A DNA stretch of 17,780 bases from an uncultured Rikenellaceae bacterium (GCA_947054185.1 CAMRVW010000024.1:1-17780); one strand, 5' to 3'; positions 6,816-15,414 are shown, counted from the first letter of the stretch. Made by a program: numbers and translations. The notes: a model not told the origin generated them from the letters alone.

Positions 6816-8063
6816 TCACCTGCCCTCTTTTTTTATCTGCTCCCGAAGCATGTTCATCACATATGCCGATGCCCGTTCTATGGTCACCTCTCGTTCGGAG
6901 TTGAAAACGCGCCTGTCCGTCACGGTGCCCCCGGGTGTCGCCACGGCCATGCACACGGTGCCCACAGGGGTCTCTTCACTGCCGCCCGTGGGGCCTGCCA
7001 CACCTGTTGTCGCCACTGCGAAGTCGCTGCCTGTCAGACGCTTGACACCCTCTGCCATGGCTGCTGCCACAGCTGTGCTCACCACACCCTCTTGCTCTAT
7101 CATCTGCGTCGGCACTCCTAATACCGCACTTTTCATGGCCACCGAATATGATGTCACACTGCCCAGAAAATAGTCCGAAGCTCCGGGCATCACCGTAAAC
7201 CTCGATGCGATGCGTCCGCCGGTGCACGACTCGGCCACAGAAAGGGTCTGCCTGCGTGATGTAAGAAGCTCTGCCACAACGCTTTCTATGGTGTCGCCCT
7301 CAAAGCCTATGATGTTGTCGGCTATAATCTTTTCAAGCTCGCCGAATGCCTCGTTTACAGCTTGTTCGGCTTTGTCGCCTGCAAGGGTGTAAGAGCTCAG
7401 ACGCAGCCTTACGCCGTTGGGGTTGGGCAGATATGCCAGCTTCACCCCTTCGGGCAGGCTCTCTTCCCATTGTTCTATCTTTTGTGCGAGTATCGACTCG
7501 GCAATGCCGGTGGTTATCATGGTCTTATGATACACCGACCCCAACTTGAACATTTTGTCGAGTCGCGGTGCCAGCTGCTCGGTAAAGATGGTCTTCATCT
7601 CATAAGGCACCCCCGGCATCGACGCCAAAAAGTGACCGTCGCGCTCAAACAACATGCCCGGAGCGGTGCCGTTGCGGTTGAACAACACGCTGCATGCCTC
7701 GGGCACCAGCGATTGTGCGCGGTTAAGGTCGGTGAAGGGTATGCCGCGCTCCCGGAGCATGGCTTCCGTGTGCCGGCGGCTCTCTATGTCGTCTTTGAGT
7801 CCGCAGCGGAACAGACTGCACAACGACTGCTTGGTTATGTCGTCCCTGGTGGGGCCCAGTCCGCCTGTTGCCAACACCAGATCGTGTGTGCGCAAGGCGT
7901 CGTCGAGCGTCTCTATGATGGCCTCCCGGCGGTCCGATATCGAGACTATCTCATCTATGGCAATGCCTTTTTTGTTAAGCTCGGTTGCCAGCCATGCCGA
8001 GTTGGTGTCGACGATCTGACCTATCAATATCTCGTCGCCAATGGTCACTATCTTGGCTTTCAT
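6816..8063 (-). CDS. cinA: CinA family protein, nicotinamide-nucleotide amidase
   Basis: Two-domain protein of 415 residues. The N-terminal COG1058 / MoCF-like domain (about 1-170) has GDEILIGQIVDTNS and TGGLGPTRDD (66-75). Family members act as an ADP-ribose or NMN-related pyrophosphatase. The C-terminal PncC domain (about 255-412) has AESCTGG at 277-283, with the probable catalytic serine, and TGVAGPTGG at 353-361. This domain deamidates NMN in pyridine-nucleotide recycling. Its ATG overlaps the pyrD stop as ATGA, so translation is probably coupled. I see no clear terminator after it. The competence link in the name is historical, and nothing here supports a DNA-uptake role. Confidence 0.93.
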   Translation of the reverse strand: MKAKIVTIGDEILIGQIVDTNSAWLATELNKKGIAIDEIVSISDRREAIIETLDDALRTHDLVLATGGLGPTRDDITKQSLCSLFRCGLKDDIESRRHTEAMLRERGIPFTDLNRAQSLVPEACSVLFNRNGTAPGMLFERDGHFLASMPGVPYEMKTIFTEQLAPRLDKMFKLGSVYHKTMITTGIAESILAQKIEQWEESLPEGVKLAYLPNPNGVRLRLSSYTLAGDKAEQAVNEAFGELEKIIADNIIGFEGDTIESVVAELLTSRRQTLSVAESCTGGRIASRFTVMPGASDYFLGSVTSYSVAMKSAVLGVPTQMIEQEGVVSTAVAAAMAEGVKRLTGSDFAVATTGVAGPTGGSEETPVGTVCMAVATPGGTVTDRRVFNSEREVTIERASAYVMNMLREQIKKEGR

Positions 8064-9124
8064 TGTTGCTCGGTATGGTTATCTTGCTCTTTTTCAAACT
8101 CTTCTATCAGGCGGCGGCATATACGGCCAACAAATCCGGGGCCGTTGTATATAAAGCCGGTGTATATCTGTATCAGCGATGCGCCCGCCTTTATCATCTC
8201 AACGGCATCTTCGGTTGTGACAATGCCGCCCACGCCTATTATGGGGAAGTTGCCTTCGGTCTTTTGGTGTATATACCGCACTATCTCTATGGCGCGTTTG
8301 GTCAGGGGGGCACCGCTCAAGCCTCCGTTGCCGAGAGCCTCCACCTCGGCGGCCGGCGTTTGCAGACCCTCGCGTGAGGTGGTGGTGTTGGTGGCCACTA
8401 TGCCGTCGAGGCCATACATGCGCAGCACCATTATAACCTCGTCTATCTGTTCGAGTTCCAAATCGGGCGATATCTTGAGCAGTATGGGACGATAGAGGGT
8501 CTGCCCGCGTCTGAAGTCGACAATGCCGTCCACAATCTCACGCAGAGCCTCGCCCGATTGCAGTTTGCCCAGTCCGCCTATGTTGGGGCAGCTTACGTTA
8601 ATGACGAAATAGTCGACATGCTCATAAAGACGCCGAAACAGTTTCAGATAGTCCGACGATGCTTTCTCGTTGGGTGTGAGGGTGTTCTTACCCAGGTTGC
8701 CGCCCACTATCACCCTGTGTCTGCGCTTCAGGTTGGCCACGGCGGCGTCGACACCGCGGTTGTTGAATCCCATGCGGTTTATTATGGCCACATCGGGTAT
8801 GAGCCTGAACAGACGGGGTTTGGGGTTGCCTAACTGCGGTTTGGGCGTTATGGTGCCCACCTCTATGAAGCCGAAGCCGAAAGCGCCGAGCTCGTTGTAT
8901 GCTTGGGCGTTCTTGTCGAGCCCGGCAGCCAGTCCCACGGGGTTGCGAAATTTCATGCCGAACACCTCACGCTCCAGGCACGGATGCTTGACGGTGAATA
9001 TGCGGCTTGTCACTGCACGGCAGAAAGGAGTGTAACGCGACATCCTTATGAAAAACATGATGAGTCCGTGAGCCGTCTCGGCCGGCAATTTGAAAAACAG
9101 AGGACGTATTATCCGTTTGTACAT
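8060..9124 (-). CDS. pyrD: Dihydroorotate dehydrogenase, class-2-like
   Basis: Oxidises dihydroorotate to orotate in pyrimidine synthesis; class 2 enzymes use membrane quinone. From the ATG at 9124 the protein has 354 residues. An amphipathic N-terminal extension (MYKRIIRPLFFKL, about 1-40) is typical of membrane-associated class 2 enzymes. The FMN-binding barrel has NPVGLAAGLDKN (61-72), GTITPKPQ (90-97) and INVSCPN (175-181). Class 2 enzymes normally have serine as catalytic base in that last motif (human NVSSPN); here cysteine 179 takes its place, as in class 1. An upstream TTG at 9154 would add ten residues and is less likely. The gene overlaps cinA by four bases. Confidence 0.95.
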   Translation of the reverse strand: MYKRIIRPLFFKLPAETAHGLIMFFIRMSRYTPFCRAVTSRIFTVKHPCLEREVFGMKFRNPVGLAAGLDKNAQAYNELGAFGFGFIEVGTITPKPQLGNPKPRLFRLIPDVAIINRMGFNNRGVDAAVANLKRRHRVIVGGNLGKNTLTPNEKASSDYLKLFRRLYEHVDYFVINVSCPNIGGLGKLQSGEALREIVDGIVDFRRGQTLYRPILLKISPDLELEQIDEVIMVLRMYGLDGIVATNTTTSREGLQTPAAEVEALGNGGLSGAPLTKRAIEIVRYIHQKTEGNFPIIGVGGIVTTEDAVEMIKAGASLIQIYTGFIYNGPGFVGRICRRLIEEFEKEQDNHTEQQ

Positions 9125-9394
9125 CTTATAAAAATTTAGGCTCGTGGCAAACAAGCCGATTTGGTCACCTTATAATAATGGCACCTGCACCTGAGGTCGC
9201 CCGAAAAAACAATCTTATACCCGCCCCGAAAACAGATCCCCCCTTTCGCCTCCGAAGCTGACCGCGGCCACCTGTGGTCAGTCAAAGCAAAGGCCACAAC
9301 AGATTCTCTCCCAAAGCCGACAGCAAAAGGCACCCTTTCAAAACTCCTGTGCGAAAATTAACGCCGGAACCTATCGCCGCAAGAACCATTCCCG
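9125..9394 (-). other. Long leader of pyrD
   Basis: About 265 nt separate the predicted start of transcription from the pyrD ATG. The stretch holds an inverted repeat at 9258-9281: a 10-bp helix in plus-strand RNA if G-U pairs are allowed, and 6 bp plus A-C mismatches on the minus strand. A 65-codon frame on the minus strand (9136-9333) looks non-natural and resembles no family I know. No riboswitch class is recognised. Confidence 0.4.
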
Positions 9395-9425
9395 CAAAGA
9401 TAGATATTTTATGCGTTCAAAACAA
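9395..9425 (-). promoter_or_regulatory. Promoter of pyrD-cinA
   Basis: The minus strand has TTG (9423-9425), 20 bases and TATCTTTG (9395-9402), a perfect -7 box, just beyond the pdxB stop. It gives pyrD-cinA a promoter separate from pdxB. Confidence 0.75.
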
Positions 9426-9447
9426 GCACCCGCAACCGCGTTCATCT

Positions 9448-10470
9448 TTAGAAAAACTCCTCCCTGTAACGATAGTCGTTACGCAGCCTCTCGAAGTTTT
9501 CGGGGGCACTTTTGAGTGCCATGCTGTCACCCGCTATGTCATAGTGGAGGCTCATATTGTGACACACCTGCTCCCAAGACGGGGCCACGGAGTGGTCTAT
9601 GGGGTTGACGCCCTCCGGCCACCACTTGCGCAGCCGCTCTATGCCATACCTTTCGGCCACGGCCCTCACCACCATGGATGTGCCCGCGGCCTTGCCCTGC
9701 ATGGAGTATCCGGCAATGTGCGGCGTGGCAATGGCGGCCATGGACAAGAGCTCTCTGTCTATGTCGGGCTCGCCCTCCCACACGTCTATCACGGCCCCCG
9801 ACACCTTTTGTGACGCGATCGCCTTTTTGAGAGCCTCCGTTACCACCACCTCGCCGCGTGACGAGTTTATGAACATGGCTCCCTTTTTCATCGCCCCGAA
9901 GAGGGCGTCGTCCGCCATGGCCGCTGTCTTGTGGCTGCCCGACGATGTCAGCGGCACATGCAACGTCACCACATCGGCCACAGCCACCGCCTCTTCAAGC
10001 GACACGAAGCCCGAGGCCCCCTCATCGAGGCTTCTGGGTGGGTCGACCCTCAACACCTCAAAGCCCCATGCCTCGAGCTTGCCGGCCAGTGCGCCTCCCA
10101 CCGAGCCGACCCCCACGACGGCAATGCGCGCCCCCGGTCTTATCCCCAGGTGCACAAGCGCGGCCGTCACATATTGCACCACTCCATAGGCATTGCATCC
10201 GGCAGCCCGTTGCACCGTTATGACTTTTTCACGGCAATAGCGGGTGTCTATGTGGTCAAACCCTATCGTCGCCGTGGCAATCATGCCCACACGGCTGCCG
10301 TCGAGCAGGCCGGCGTCGCACTTAGTGCGTGTGCGTATCACCAACACCTCGGCATCGGCCGCGTTTTGGCGGGTTATCTCGGCCCCGGGCATGTATTCCA
10401 CATTGAAATATGGCTCGAACACCCCTTTGATAAATGGTATGTTGCCGTCTATCAGCATCTTTGCTGCCAT
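9448..10470 (-). CDS. pdxB: Erythronate-4-phosphate dehydrogenase
   Basis: NAD-dependent 2-hydroxyacid dehydrogenase that oxidises 4-phosphoerythronate in DXP-dependent pyridoxal phosphate synthesis. From the ATG at 10470 it has 340 residues. The NAD-binding loop GVGSVG is at about 120-125. The catalytic triad is Arg205 (NSSRGE), Glu234 (WEGEP) and His251 (TPHIAG), matching R208, E237 and H254 of the Escherichia coli enzyme. The PdxB signature GCNAYGVVQYV is present. The C-terminal dimerisation domain is short: it ends at NDYRYREEFF, where the Escherichia coli protein continues for about 30 residues. The frame also has ATGs at 10482 and 10458. The one at 10470 best fits the homologue start. 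No consensus promoter is seen. Confidence 0.92.
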   Translation of the reverse strand: MAAKMLIDGNIPFIKGVFEPYFNVEYMPGAEITRQNAADAEVLVIRTRTKCDAGLLDGSRVGMIATATIGFDHIDTRYCREKVITVQRAAGCNAYGVVQYVTAALVHLGIRPGARIAVVGVGSVGGALAGKLEAWGFEVLRVDPPRSLDEGASGFVSLEEAVAVADVVTLHVPLTSSGSHKTAAMADDALFGAMKKGAMFINSSRGEVVVTEALKKAIASQKVSGAVIDVWEGEPDIDRELLSMAAIATPHIAGYSMQGKAAGTSMVVRAVAERYGIERLRKWWPEGVNPIDHSVAPSWEQVCHNMSLHYDIAGDSMALKSAPENFERLRNDYRYREEFF

Positions 10471-10597
10471 AAGCAAAATCATGAAGTTAAAAATTCTTCG
10501 TCATCCCCGAAAAACGGCGGTATGACAAAACGTCATGTCAGTGCATGTTCGCCCGCTCCGACAGGCTCCATAAAAACCGCAAGCCACATACTAAAAC

Positions 10598-10629
10598 GGT
10601 TCAAACGCCGCATTTAGGGCGTTTGAACC
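10598..10629 (-). terminator. Terminator of trxA
   Basis: A perfect 12-bp inverted repeat (10598-10609 with 10618-10629) flanks an 8-nt loop. On the minus strand it is followed by GTTTTAG. It begins 22 bases after the trxA stop and should separate trxA from pdxB. Confidence 0.8.
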
Positions 10630-10651
10630 ATTCAGTGGTCATGCCTGTGTA

Positions 10652-10966
10652 TTAGAGAAGGGCTTTGACTTTCTGTTCGAGCGCCTCTTTTGATGTTGCG
10701 CCCACCTGCTTGTCCACCTGCTGACCGCCTTTGAAGAAGAGTATGGTGGGAATGTTGCGCACCTTAAACTCGGCAGACACTTCGTCGTTGTTGTCCACAT
10801 CGCATTTGCCGATGGTTACCTTGCCTTCATATTCGGCTGCCAATTCGTCTATTATGGGAGCCACCATGCGGCAGGGACCGCACCATTCGGCCCAAAAATC
10901 TATCACCACGGGTTTGCCCGATTCGATCAGCTCTTTGTAATTCTGAGAAGTAATTTCAAGTGCCAT
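10652..10966 (-). CDS. trxA: Thioredoxin
   Basis: Cytosolic dithiol-disulfide oxidoreductase of 104 residues, the normal family length. The redox motif WCGPC is at 28-32, the cis-proline loop NIPTILFFKGG follows the VRN turn, and the buried FWAEW strand is intact. No signal peptide is present, so it is cytoplasmic. The ATG has an A/T-rich leader of about 40 nt after a strong promoter. It lies downstream of dnaE in the same direction but should be transcribed on its own, between its promoter and a strong terminator. Confidence 0.97.
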   Translation of the reverse strand: MALEITSQNYKELIESGKPVVIDFWAEWCGPCRMVAPIIDELAAEYEGKVTIGKCDVDNNDEVSAEFKVRNIPTILFFKGGQQVDKQVGATSKEALEQKVKALL

Positions 10967-11011
10967 AAATGTAATTGTTTAAATTGTAATGTTTTCAGTA
11001 ATTAAGAGGTT

Positions 11012-11043
11012 CAAAGATACTCAAAAAAGGCGACACGACGCAA
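11012..11043 (-). promoter_or_regulatory. Promoter of trxA
   Basis: The minus strand shows TTG (11041-11043), a 21-base spacer and TATCTTTG (11012-11019). Transcription would start near 11005. Confidence 0.75.
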
Positions 11044-11269
11044 TAGTTTCGGTGTAAATTATCGCCCTTTTATCAACACCGCCGGCGCAAAACGGCTCAA
11101 CATCATCTGTCAAGGCACATTACACGGCAAAGCGGCATTTTGTCACCATCAAATTTCGTGCCACGCATCAAACATCATTTCTATATCCTCTTCGCAAGAA
11201 GAGATAGCCTGTACCTTGTGCAATGACGGCATAAAGTCTCCGGCAAGAGCAGGCACTAAAGCCACGGGG
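11044..11269 (-). other. dnaE-trxA intergenic region, no assigned gene
   Basis: A CTCTTC/GAAGAG hairpin lies at 11188-11203, with a GCAA loop on the plus strand. A CGGTGT/ACACCG repeat lies at about 11053-11084. A 27-codon minus-strand frame (11149-11232, MPSLHKVQAISSCEEDIEMM at the start) has protein-like composition, but nothing else supports it. No obvious dnaE terminator with a T-run is seen. Confidence 0.35.
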
Positions 11270-14200
11270 TCACTTTATGGCATACTTTATCTGCCGCTCA
11301 TTGAAGAAGTCGCCAACCTCCATCGTCGGCTCTATCCTTATGCTCTGCGATATCATGGGCAGCGACACGCCTGCTTTGAGGTCTTGGATCTTTATCTTCA
11401 CCTTGGCGTTGCCGGGGTTGTCGGCAAAGAGCTTTTTCATGTCGGCGATCTCCTGAGATGTCACGTCCGATATGTCGAGCGTCACGTCAAACTCCCTGAT
11501 GTTCTCTTGTGCCTCACGCATGAATGTGATGGAGTTTATCTGCGGCGAGAACTCCCCGCCGGCATATCTCTGCCTGATCTTGCCGCGTATTATCAGCTGA
11601 TAATCCTTGAACATGAACGGACGGAAATTTTCATAATCCTTGCGGAAGAGCACAAACTCATGCGAACCGGTGAAATCTTCAAGGGTGAAACGCCCGTAAC
11701 TGTCTCCTTTCTTGGTTGTTGCATGCGTCACCGAGGTCACCATGCCCGCTGCTATGAAGTCGCGGTTCTGCATCTGCGGTGTCGAGAGCGACTCGAGCGA
11801 GTTTGAGCACATCTTCTCAATCAGCATCTTATACTTGTCGAGCGGGTGGGCCGACAGATAGAGGCCCACCAGCTCGCGCTCTTTGGCCAGTGTCTGAAGC
11901 GGATCCCACTCCTCGCCTGCGGGCATCTGCGGTTTCTGTATCTCCACGGCCTGCATTATGTCGCCGAAGAGCGACCCGCCCGATTGCGGCTTGCTGCTCT
12001 GGAATATGTTGCCGTAACGCAAAAGCATCTCTATGTATGTCTTGCCGGCGCTGTCCTCGCTGAAGAAGCGGCTTCTGTGAAAGTCGGTCAGCGAGTCGAA
12101 CGCCCCGGCCAACGCCAGCGACTCGAAGGTCTTGCGGTTCATCGACGTGAGGTTGACACGCTCCACGAAGTCGAACAGGTCGCGATACATGCCGCCGGTG
12201 CGCCGCTCTTCTATTATGTTGGCCACGGCATTCTCGCCCACACCCTTTATGGCAGCCAGTCCGAAGCGTATGTTGCCCTCGGTGTCGACGGAAAAGCGCG
12301 ACATGCTTCGGTTGACGTCAGGCCCTTTTACCGGAGCCCCTATGCGTCGGCACTCGTCCATGAAGAAGCTGATCTTCTTGAGGTCCGAGAGGTTGCGGCT
12401 CAGCAGCGCGGCCATGAACTCGGCAGGATAGTGGGCTTTGAGATAGGCCGTCTGGTAAGAGACGTAAGCATAACACGTCGAGTGCGACTTGTTGAAGGCA
12501 TAAGAGGCGAATGCCTCCCAGTCTGTCCATATCTTCTCGCACACCTTGGGGTCGTGACCGTTGCGGGTGGCCCCTTCAATGAAGTCGCCCTTCATCTTGT
12601 CGAGCACGGCCCTCTGTTTCTTACCCATGGCCTTACGCAGAGTGTCGGCCTGACCTTTGGTAAATCCCGCCAGCTTCTGCGACAAGAGCATCACCTGCTC
12701 CTGATACACAGTGATGCCGTATGTGTCGTGCAGATACTCCTCCATGTCGGGCAGGTCGTAAGATATAGGCTCCCTGCCATGCTTGCGGGCGATGAAGTTG
12801 GGTATGTACTCGATGGGGCCCGGCCTATAGAGCGCGTTCATGGCTATGAGGTCGTCTATGCGGTTGGGCTTGAGCTCGCGCAGATATTTTTTCATGCCCG
12901 GCGACTCGAACTGAAACAGGCCGGTGGTGTCGCCGCGGCTGTAAAGGGCGAATGTCTCGGCGTCGTCGAGCGGAATGGTGTCGGGGTCTATGCGTATGCC
13001 GTGCGACATCTCTATGTTGTCTAAGGCATCCTTTATTATTGAGAGGGTCTTAAGTCCCAGGAAGTCCATCTTCAGCAGTCCCACATCCTCCACGAAGTGA
13101 CCGTCATATTGCACCACAAACAGGGCGGCATCCTTGTTGGTCGATATGGGTATGTAATTCTCAAGGTCGTCTTTGGCAATGATGATGCCGCAGGCGTGGA
13201 CACCGGTCTGACGTACCGCCCCCTCTAACTTTTCGGCCAGGTGGAGTGTGTTTCTTATCAGTTCGTTGGTGCTTTGACGCTCTTGGTTGAGCTCGGGCAC
13301 CTCTGCAAAGGCCTGTTTGAGCTTTATGCCCGGACGCTCCGGCACCAGCTTGGCCAACTTGTCGGCATCGGCAAGCGGCAGCTTCTGCACGCGCGCCACA
13401 TCGCGTATGGCCATCTTGGCGGCCATGGTGCCGAATGTTATGATGTGAGCCACGCGCCCGGCCCCATACTTGCCCACCACATATTTCATCACCTCTTCGC
13501 GTCCGTCCTCGTCGAAGTCAATATCGACATCGGGCATCGATATACGCTCTGGGTTGAGGAAACGCTCGAAGAGCAGGTCATATTTTATGGGGTCTATGTT
13601 GGTGATGGTAAGGCAGTAAGCCACCGCCGACCCTGCCGCCGACCCACGGCCCGGACCCACGGCCACACCCATCTGACGTGCCGCGTGTATGAAGTCCCAC
13701 ACTATGAGGAAATAGCCCGGGAATCCCATTCGCTCTATGGTCGAGAGCTCGAACTCCAGTCGCTCTATGGTCGACTCCGGGAGGTTCTCTCCCCAGCGCC
13801 TGTGTGCCCCCTGATAGGTCAGGTGACGCAGGTAAAGAAACTGCTTGGCTGTGGTGAGCTTCACTTCGGCCTCGAACTCGGGGTTTATATCCTCCGATTT
13901 GGAGATGGCGTCTATCTGCTCTATCGACTCTGCGCCATCTATCAGGGCCTCTATCTGCGGCATTTGGGCTGCCATCTGATCTTTCTGCCCCGACTTGGTT
14001 GTGGACAGGGTGGTGGCAAAGCTGTTTTTATATACCGTCTTCAGCTTGTCAGGCTCTATGACGAAATCTTCCGGCAGCGGGAAGTTGGGCATGAAAGCCT
14101 TGTGCGAGAGGGAGTAAGACTCCACCTTGTCGGCAATCTCCACCGTGGTGGCCAGCGCCTCGGGATGGTCTGGAAAGAGGGCCGCCATCTCCTCATAGCT

Positions 14201-14962
14201 CTTGAGATACTCCTGACGCGTATATCGCATCCTGTTGGGGTCGTTAAGGTCGGCTCCCGTGTTGAGACATATAAGGTGGTCGTGCGCCTCGGCATCTTCG
14301 GCCCTGACGAAGTGAACGTCGTTAGATGCCATGTAACGCACCCCGTGCTTTTGGGCCAGCCGCAAAATGGCGGTGTTGACCATCTTCTGGTTTTCATAGA
14401 CGTTCTGGTCTATGCGCGGGTTGCCCGAGGGGTGCAGCTGCATCTCGAGATAGAAGTCGTCGCCATATATGCGCTTGAAGTGCTCTATGTGCTCTTCGGC
14501 CTCCTCGATGTTGCCTTTCATTATGGCCTGTGGTATGTGGCCGCCCAGACATGCCGAGCAACATATAAGCCCCTCGTTGTATTTCTCGAGCAGCTCGAAG
14601 TCGACGCGCGGTTTGCCGTAAAAGCCTTCGGTGTAAGCATAAGAGGCCAGGCGGGCCAGGTTGTGATAGCCCGTAAGGTTTTTGGCAAGAAGAATAAGGT
14701 GATATCCCGACAGGTTTTCGCGTCCGCTGTGGTCGTGACGGCTGCCGCGGGCCACATACACCTCCGAGCCGAGTATAGGTTTTATGCCTGCGCTTGTGGC
14801 CTGCTGGTGAAACAGCTTCACACCGAACATGTTGCCGTGGTCGGTTATGGCAAGGGCAGGTTGTTCCAGCTCTTTGGCGCGCGATATTATGTCTTGAATG
14901 TCAGATGCGCCGTCGAGTATGGAGTATTGGGTATGTACGTGTAAATGAACGAACTGTGGCAT
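11270..14962 (-). CDS. dnaE: DNA polymerase III subunit alpha
   Basis: Replicative polymerase of 1230 residues. The N-terminal PHP domain (about 1-290) retains all nine usual metal ligands: H8, H10, D41, H42, E67, H88, C138, D215 and H217. A Bacteroidota-style insertion of about 65 residues (roughly 303-373) precedes the polymerase core. The core has GPGRGSAAGS (436-445), PDVDIDFDED (477-486) with catalytic aspartates 480 and 482, and KMDFLGL with aspartate 633. Helix-hairpin-helix and OB-fold regions follow (AAIKGVGENAV; the FTLEDFTGSHEFVLF block). The length and the PHP-first order mark DnaE rather than PolC, since there is no internal exonuclease domain. The ATG lies about 20 bases after a promoter -7 box. 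Confidence 0.98.
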   Translation of the reverse strand: MPQFVHLHVHTQYSILDGASDIQDIISRAKELEQPALAITDHGNMFGVKLFHQQATSAGIKPILGSEVYVARGSRHDHSGRENLSGYHLILLAKNLTGYHNLARLASYAYTEGFYGKPRVDFELLEKYNEGLICCSACLGGHIPQAIMKGNIEEAEEHIEHFKRIYGDDFYLEMQLHPSGNPRIDQNVYENQKMVNTAILRLAQKHGVRYMASNDVHFVRAEDAEAHDHLICLNTGADLNDPNRMRYTRQEYLKSYEEMAALFPDHPEALATTVEIADKVESYSLSHKAFMPNFPLPEDFVIEPDKLKTVYKNSFATTLSTTKSGQKDQMAAQMPQIEALIDGAESIEQIDAISKSEDINPEFEAEVKLTTAKQFLYLRHLTYQGAHRRWGENLPESTIERLEFELSTIERMGFPGYFLIVWDFIHAARQMGVAVGPGRGSAAGSAVAYCLTITNIDPIKYDLLFERFLNPERISMPDVDIDFDEDGREEVMKYVVGKYGAGRVAHIITFGTMAAKMAIRDVARVQKLPLADADKLAKLVPERPGIKLKQAFAEVPELNQERQSTNELIRNTLHLAEKLEGAVRQTGVHACGIIIAKDDLENYIPISTNKDAALFVVQYDGHFVEDVGLLKMDFLGLKTLSIIKDALDNIEMSHGIRIDPDTIPLDDAETFALYSRGDTTGLFQFESPGMKKYLRELKPNRIDDLIAMNALYRPGPIEYIPNFIARKHGREPISYDLPDMEEYLHDTYGITVYQEQVMLLSQKLAGFTKGQADTLRKAMGKKQRAVLDKMKGDFIEGATRNGHDPKVCEKIWTDWEAFASYAFNKSHSTCYAYVSYQTAYLKAHYPAEFMAALLSRNLSDLKKISFFMDECRRIGAPVKGPDVNRSMSRFSVDTEGNIRFGLAAIKGVGENAVANIIEERRTGGMYRDLFDFVERVNLTSMNRKTFESLALAGAFDSLTDFHRSRFFSEDSAGKTYIEMLLRYGNIFQSSKPQSGGSLFGDIMQAVEIQKPQMPAGEEWDPLQTLAKERELVGLYLSAHPLDKYKMLIEKMCSNSLESLSTPQMQNRDFIAAGMVTSVTHATTKKGDSYGRFTLEDFTGSHEFVLFRKDYENFRPFMFKDYQLIIRGKIRQRYAGGEFSPQINSITFMREAQENIREFDVTLDISDVTSQEIADMKKLFADNPGNAKVKIKIQDLKAGVSLPMISQSIRIEPTMEVGDFFNERQIKYAIK

Positions 14963-14982
14963 GAGGGCAGCTTATTTGCAAA

Positions 14983-14990
14983 CAAAGGTA
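14983..14990 (-). promoter_or_regulatory. Promoter -7 box of dnaE
   Basis: The minus strand reads TACCTTTG, a perfect TAnnTTTG match, 20 bases before the dnaE ATG. The -33 position has TTT instead of TTG. The predicted leader is only about 15 nt. Confidence 0.6.
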
Positions 14991-14997
14991 ACCATTA

Positions 14998-15029
14998 TTT
15001 GCGAGTTTGGAAATAATTTCATATCTTTA
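14998..15029 (+). promoter_or_regulatory. Divergent promoter of the DUF2007 gene
   Basis: TTTG (14998-15001), a 20-base spacer and TATCTTTA (15022-15029) match the consensus except for the last base. It faces away from the dnaE promoter, and its -33 box lies within the dnaE promoter region. Confidence 0.45.
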
Positions 15030-15131
15030 TGAAAAGCCGCATATGGTGATGCGTGTCTTTTTTGGAACGAAATTTGAATGTCTTTGATCGGGTGCAAAGC
15101 CCTATTGTGGTACAATTAAAAATCAGGAGTT

Positions 15132-15362
15132 ATGTCAGAATTGGTTGTAATAAAAAGTTTCAACAGACGCAACGAGGCGCTTGTTGTAAAATCGTTGCTC
15201 GACTCTTTCGGTTTCGAGACCCGTTTGAGCGGCGAGGAGTCGGCCGGGCTTTTCCCAAACAGCCCCATTGACGACCTGGATATCAAGCTGGTTGCCAGAG
15301 CCGAAGATGCCGACAAGATAAAAGAGATTCTTGCCGAAAATTTCGACATCGCCCAAGGTTGA
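15132..15362 (+). CDS. DUF2007 domain protein
   Basis: A small acidic protein of 76 residues with the DUF2007 layout. A first strand (ELVVIKSF) is followed by a helix starting NRRNEALVVKSLLDSFG, a loop with the SGEESAGLFPNSP block, a strand (DIKLVARAEDA) and a last helix (DKIKEILAENF). The family is called putative signal-transducing protein in databases, but no biochemical role is established. It has no membrane segment or signal peptide. AGGAG lies two bases before the ATG, the only Shine-Dalgarno-like site I noted in the window, although the spacing is short. A hairpin terminator follows, so it is probably monocistronic. Confidence 0.85.
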   Translation: MSELVVIKSFNRRNEALVVKSLLDSFGFETRLSGEESAGLFPNSPIDDLDIKLVARAEDADKIKEILAENFDIAQG

Positions 15363-15414
15363 CAGGCCGGTTTATATATAAAGTATAACAACGGTGCCGT
15401 AAGAGTGAGATTTG

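Noticed and set aside
9136..9333. 65-codon minus-strand frame in the pyrD leader
   Set aside because: It has no recognisable domain, an arginine- and cysteine-rich composition like translated non-coding DNA, and no sign of its own expression.
13241..14944. Very long plus-strand frame (567 codons) opposite dnaE
   Set aside because: It is antisense to clear DnaE motifs, and its length comes from codon bias of the real gene. The same holds for 11846-13024.
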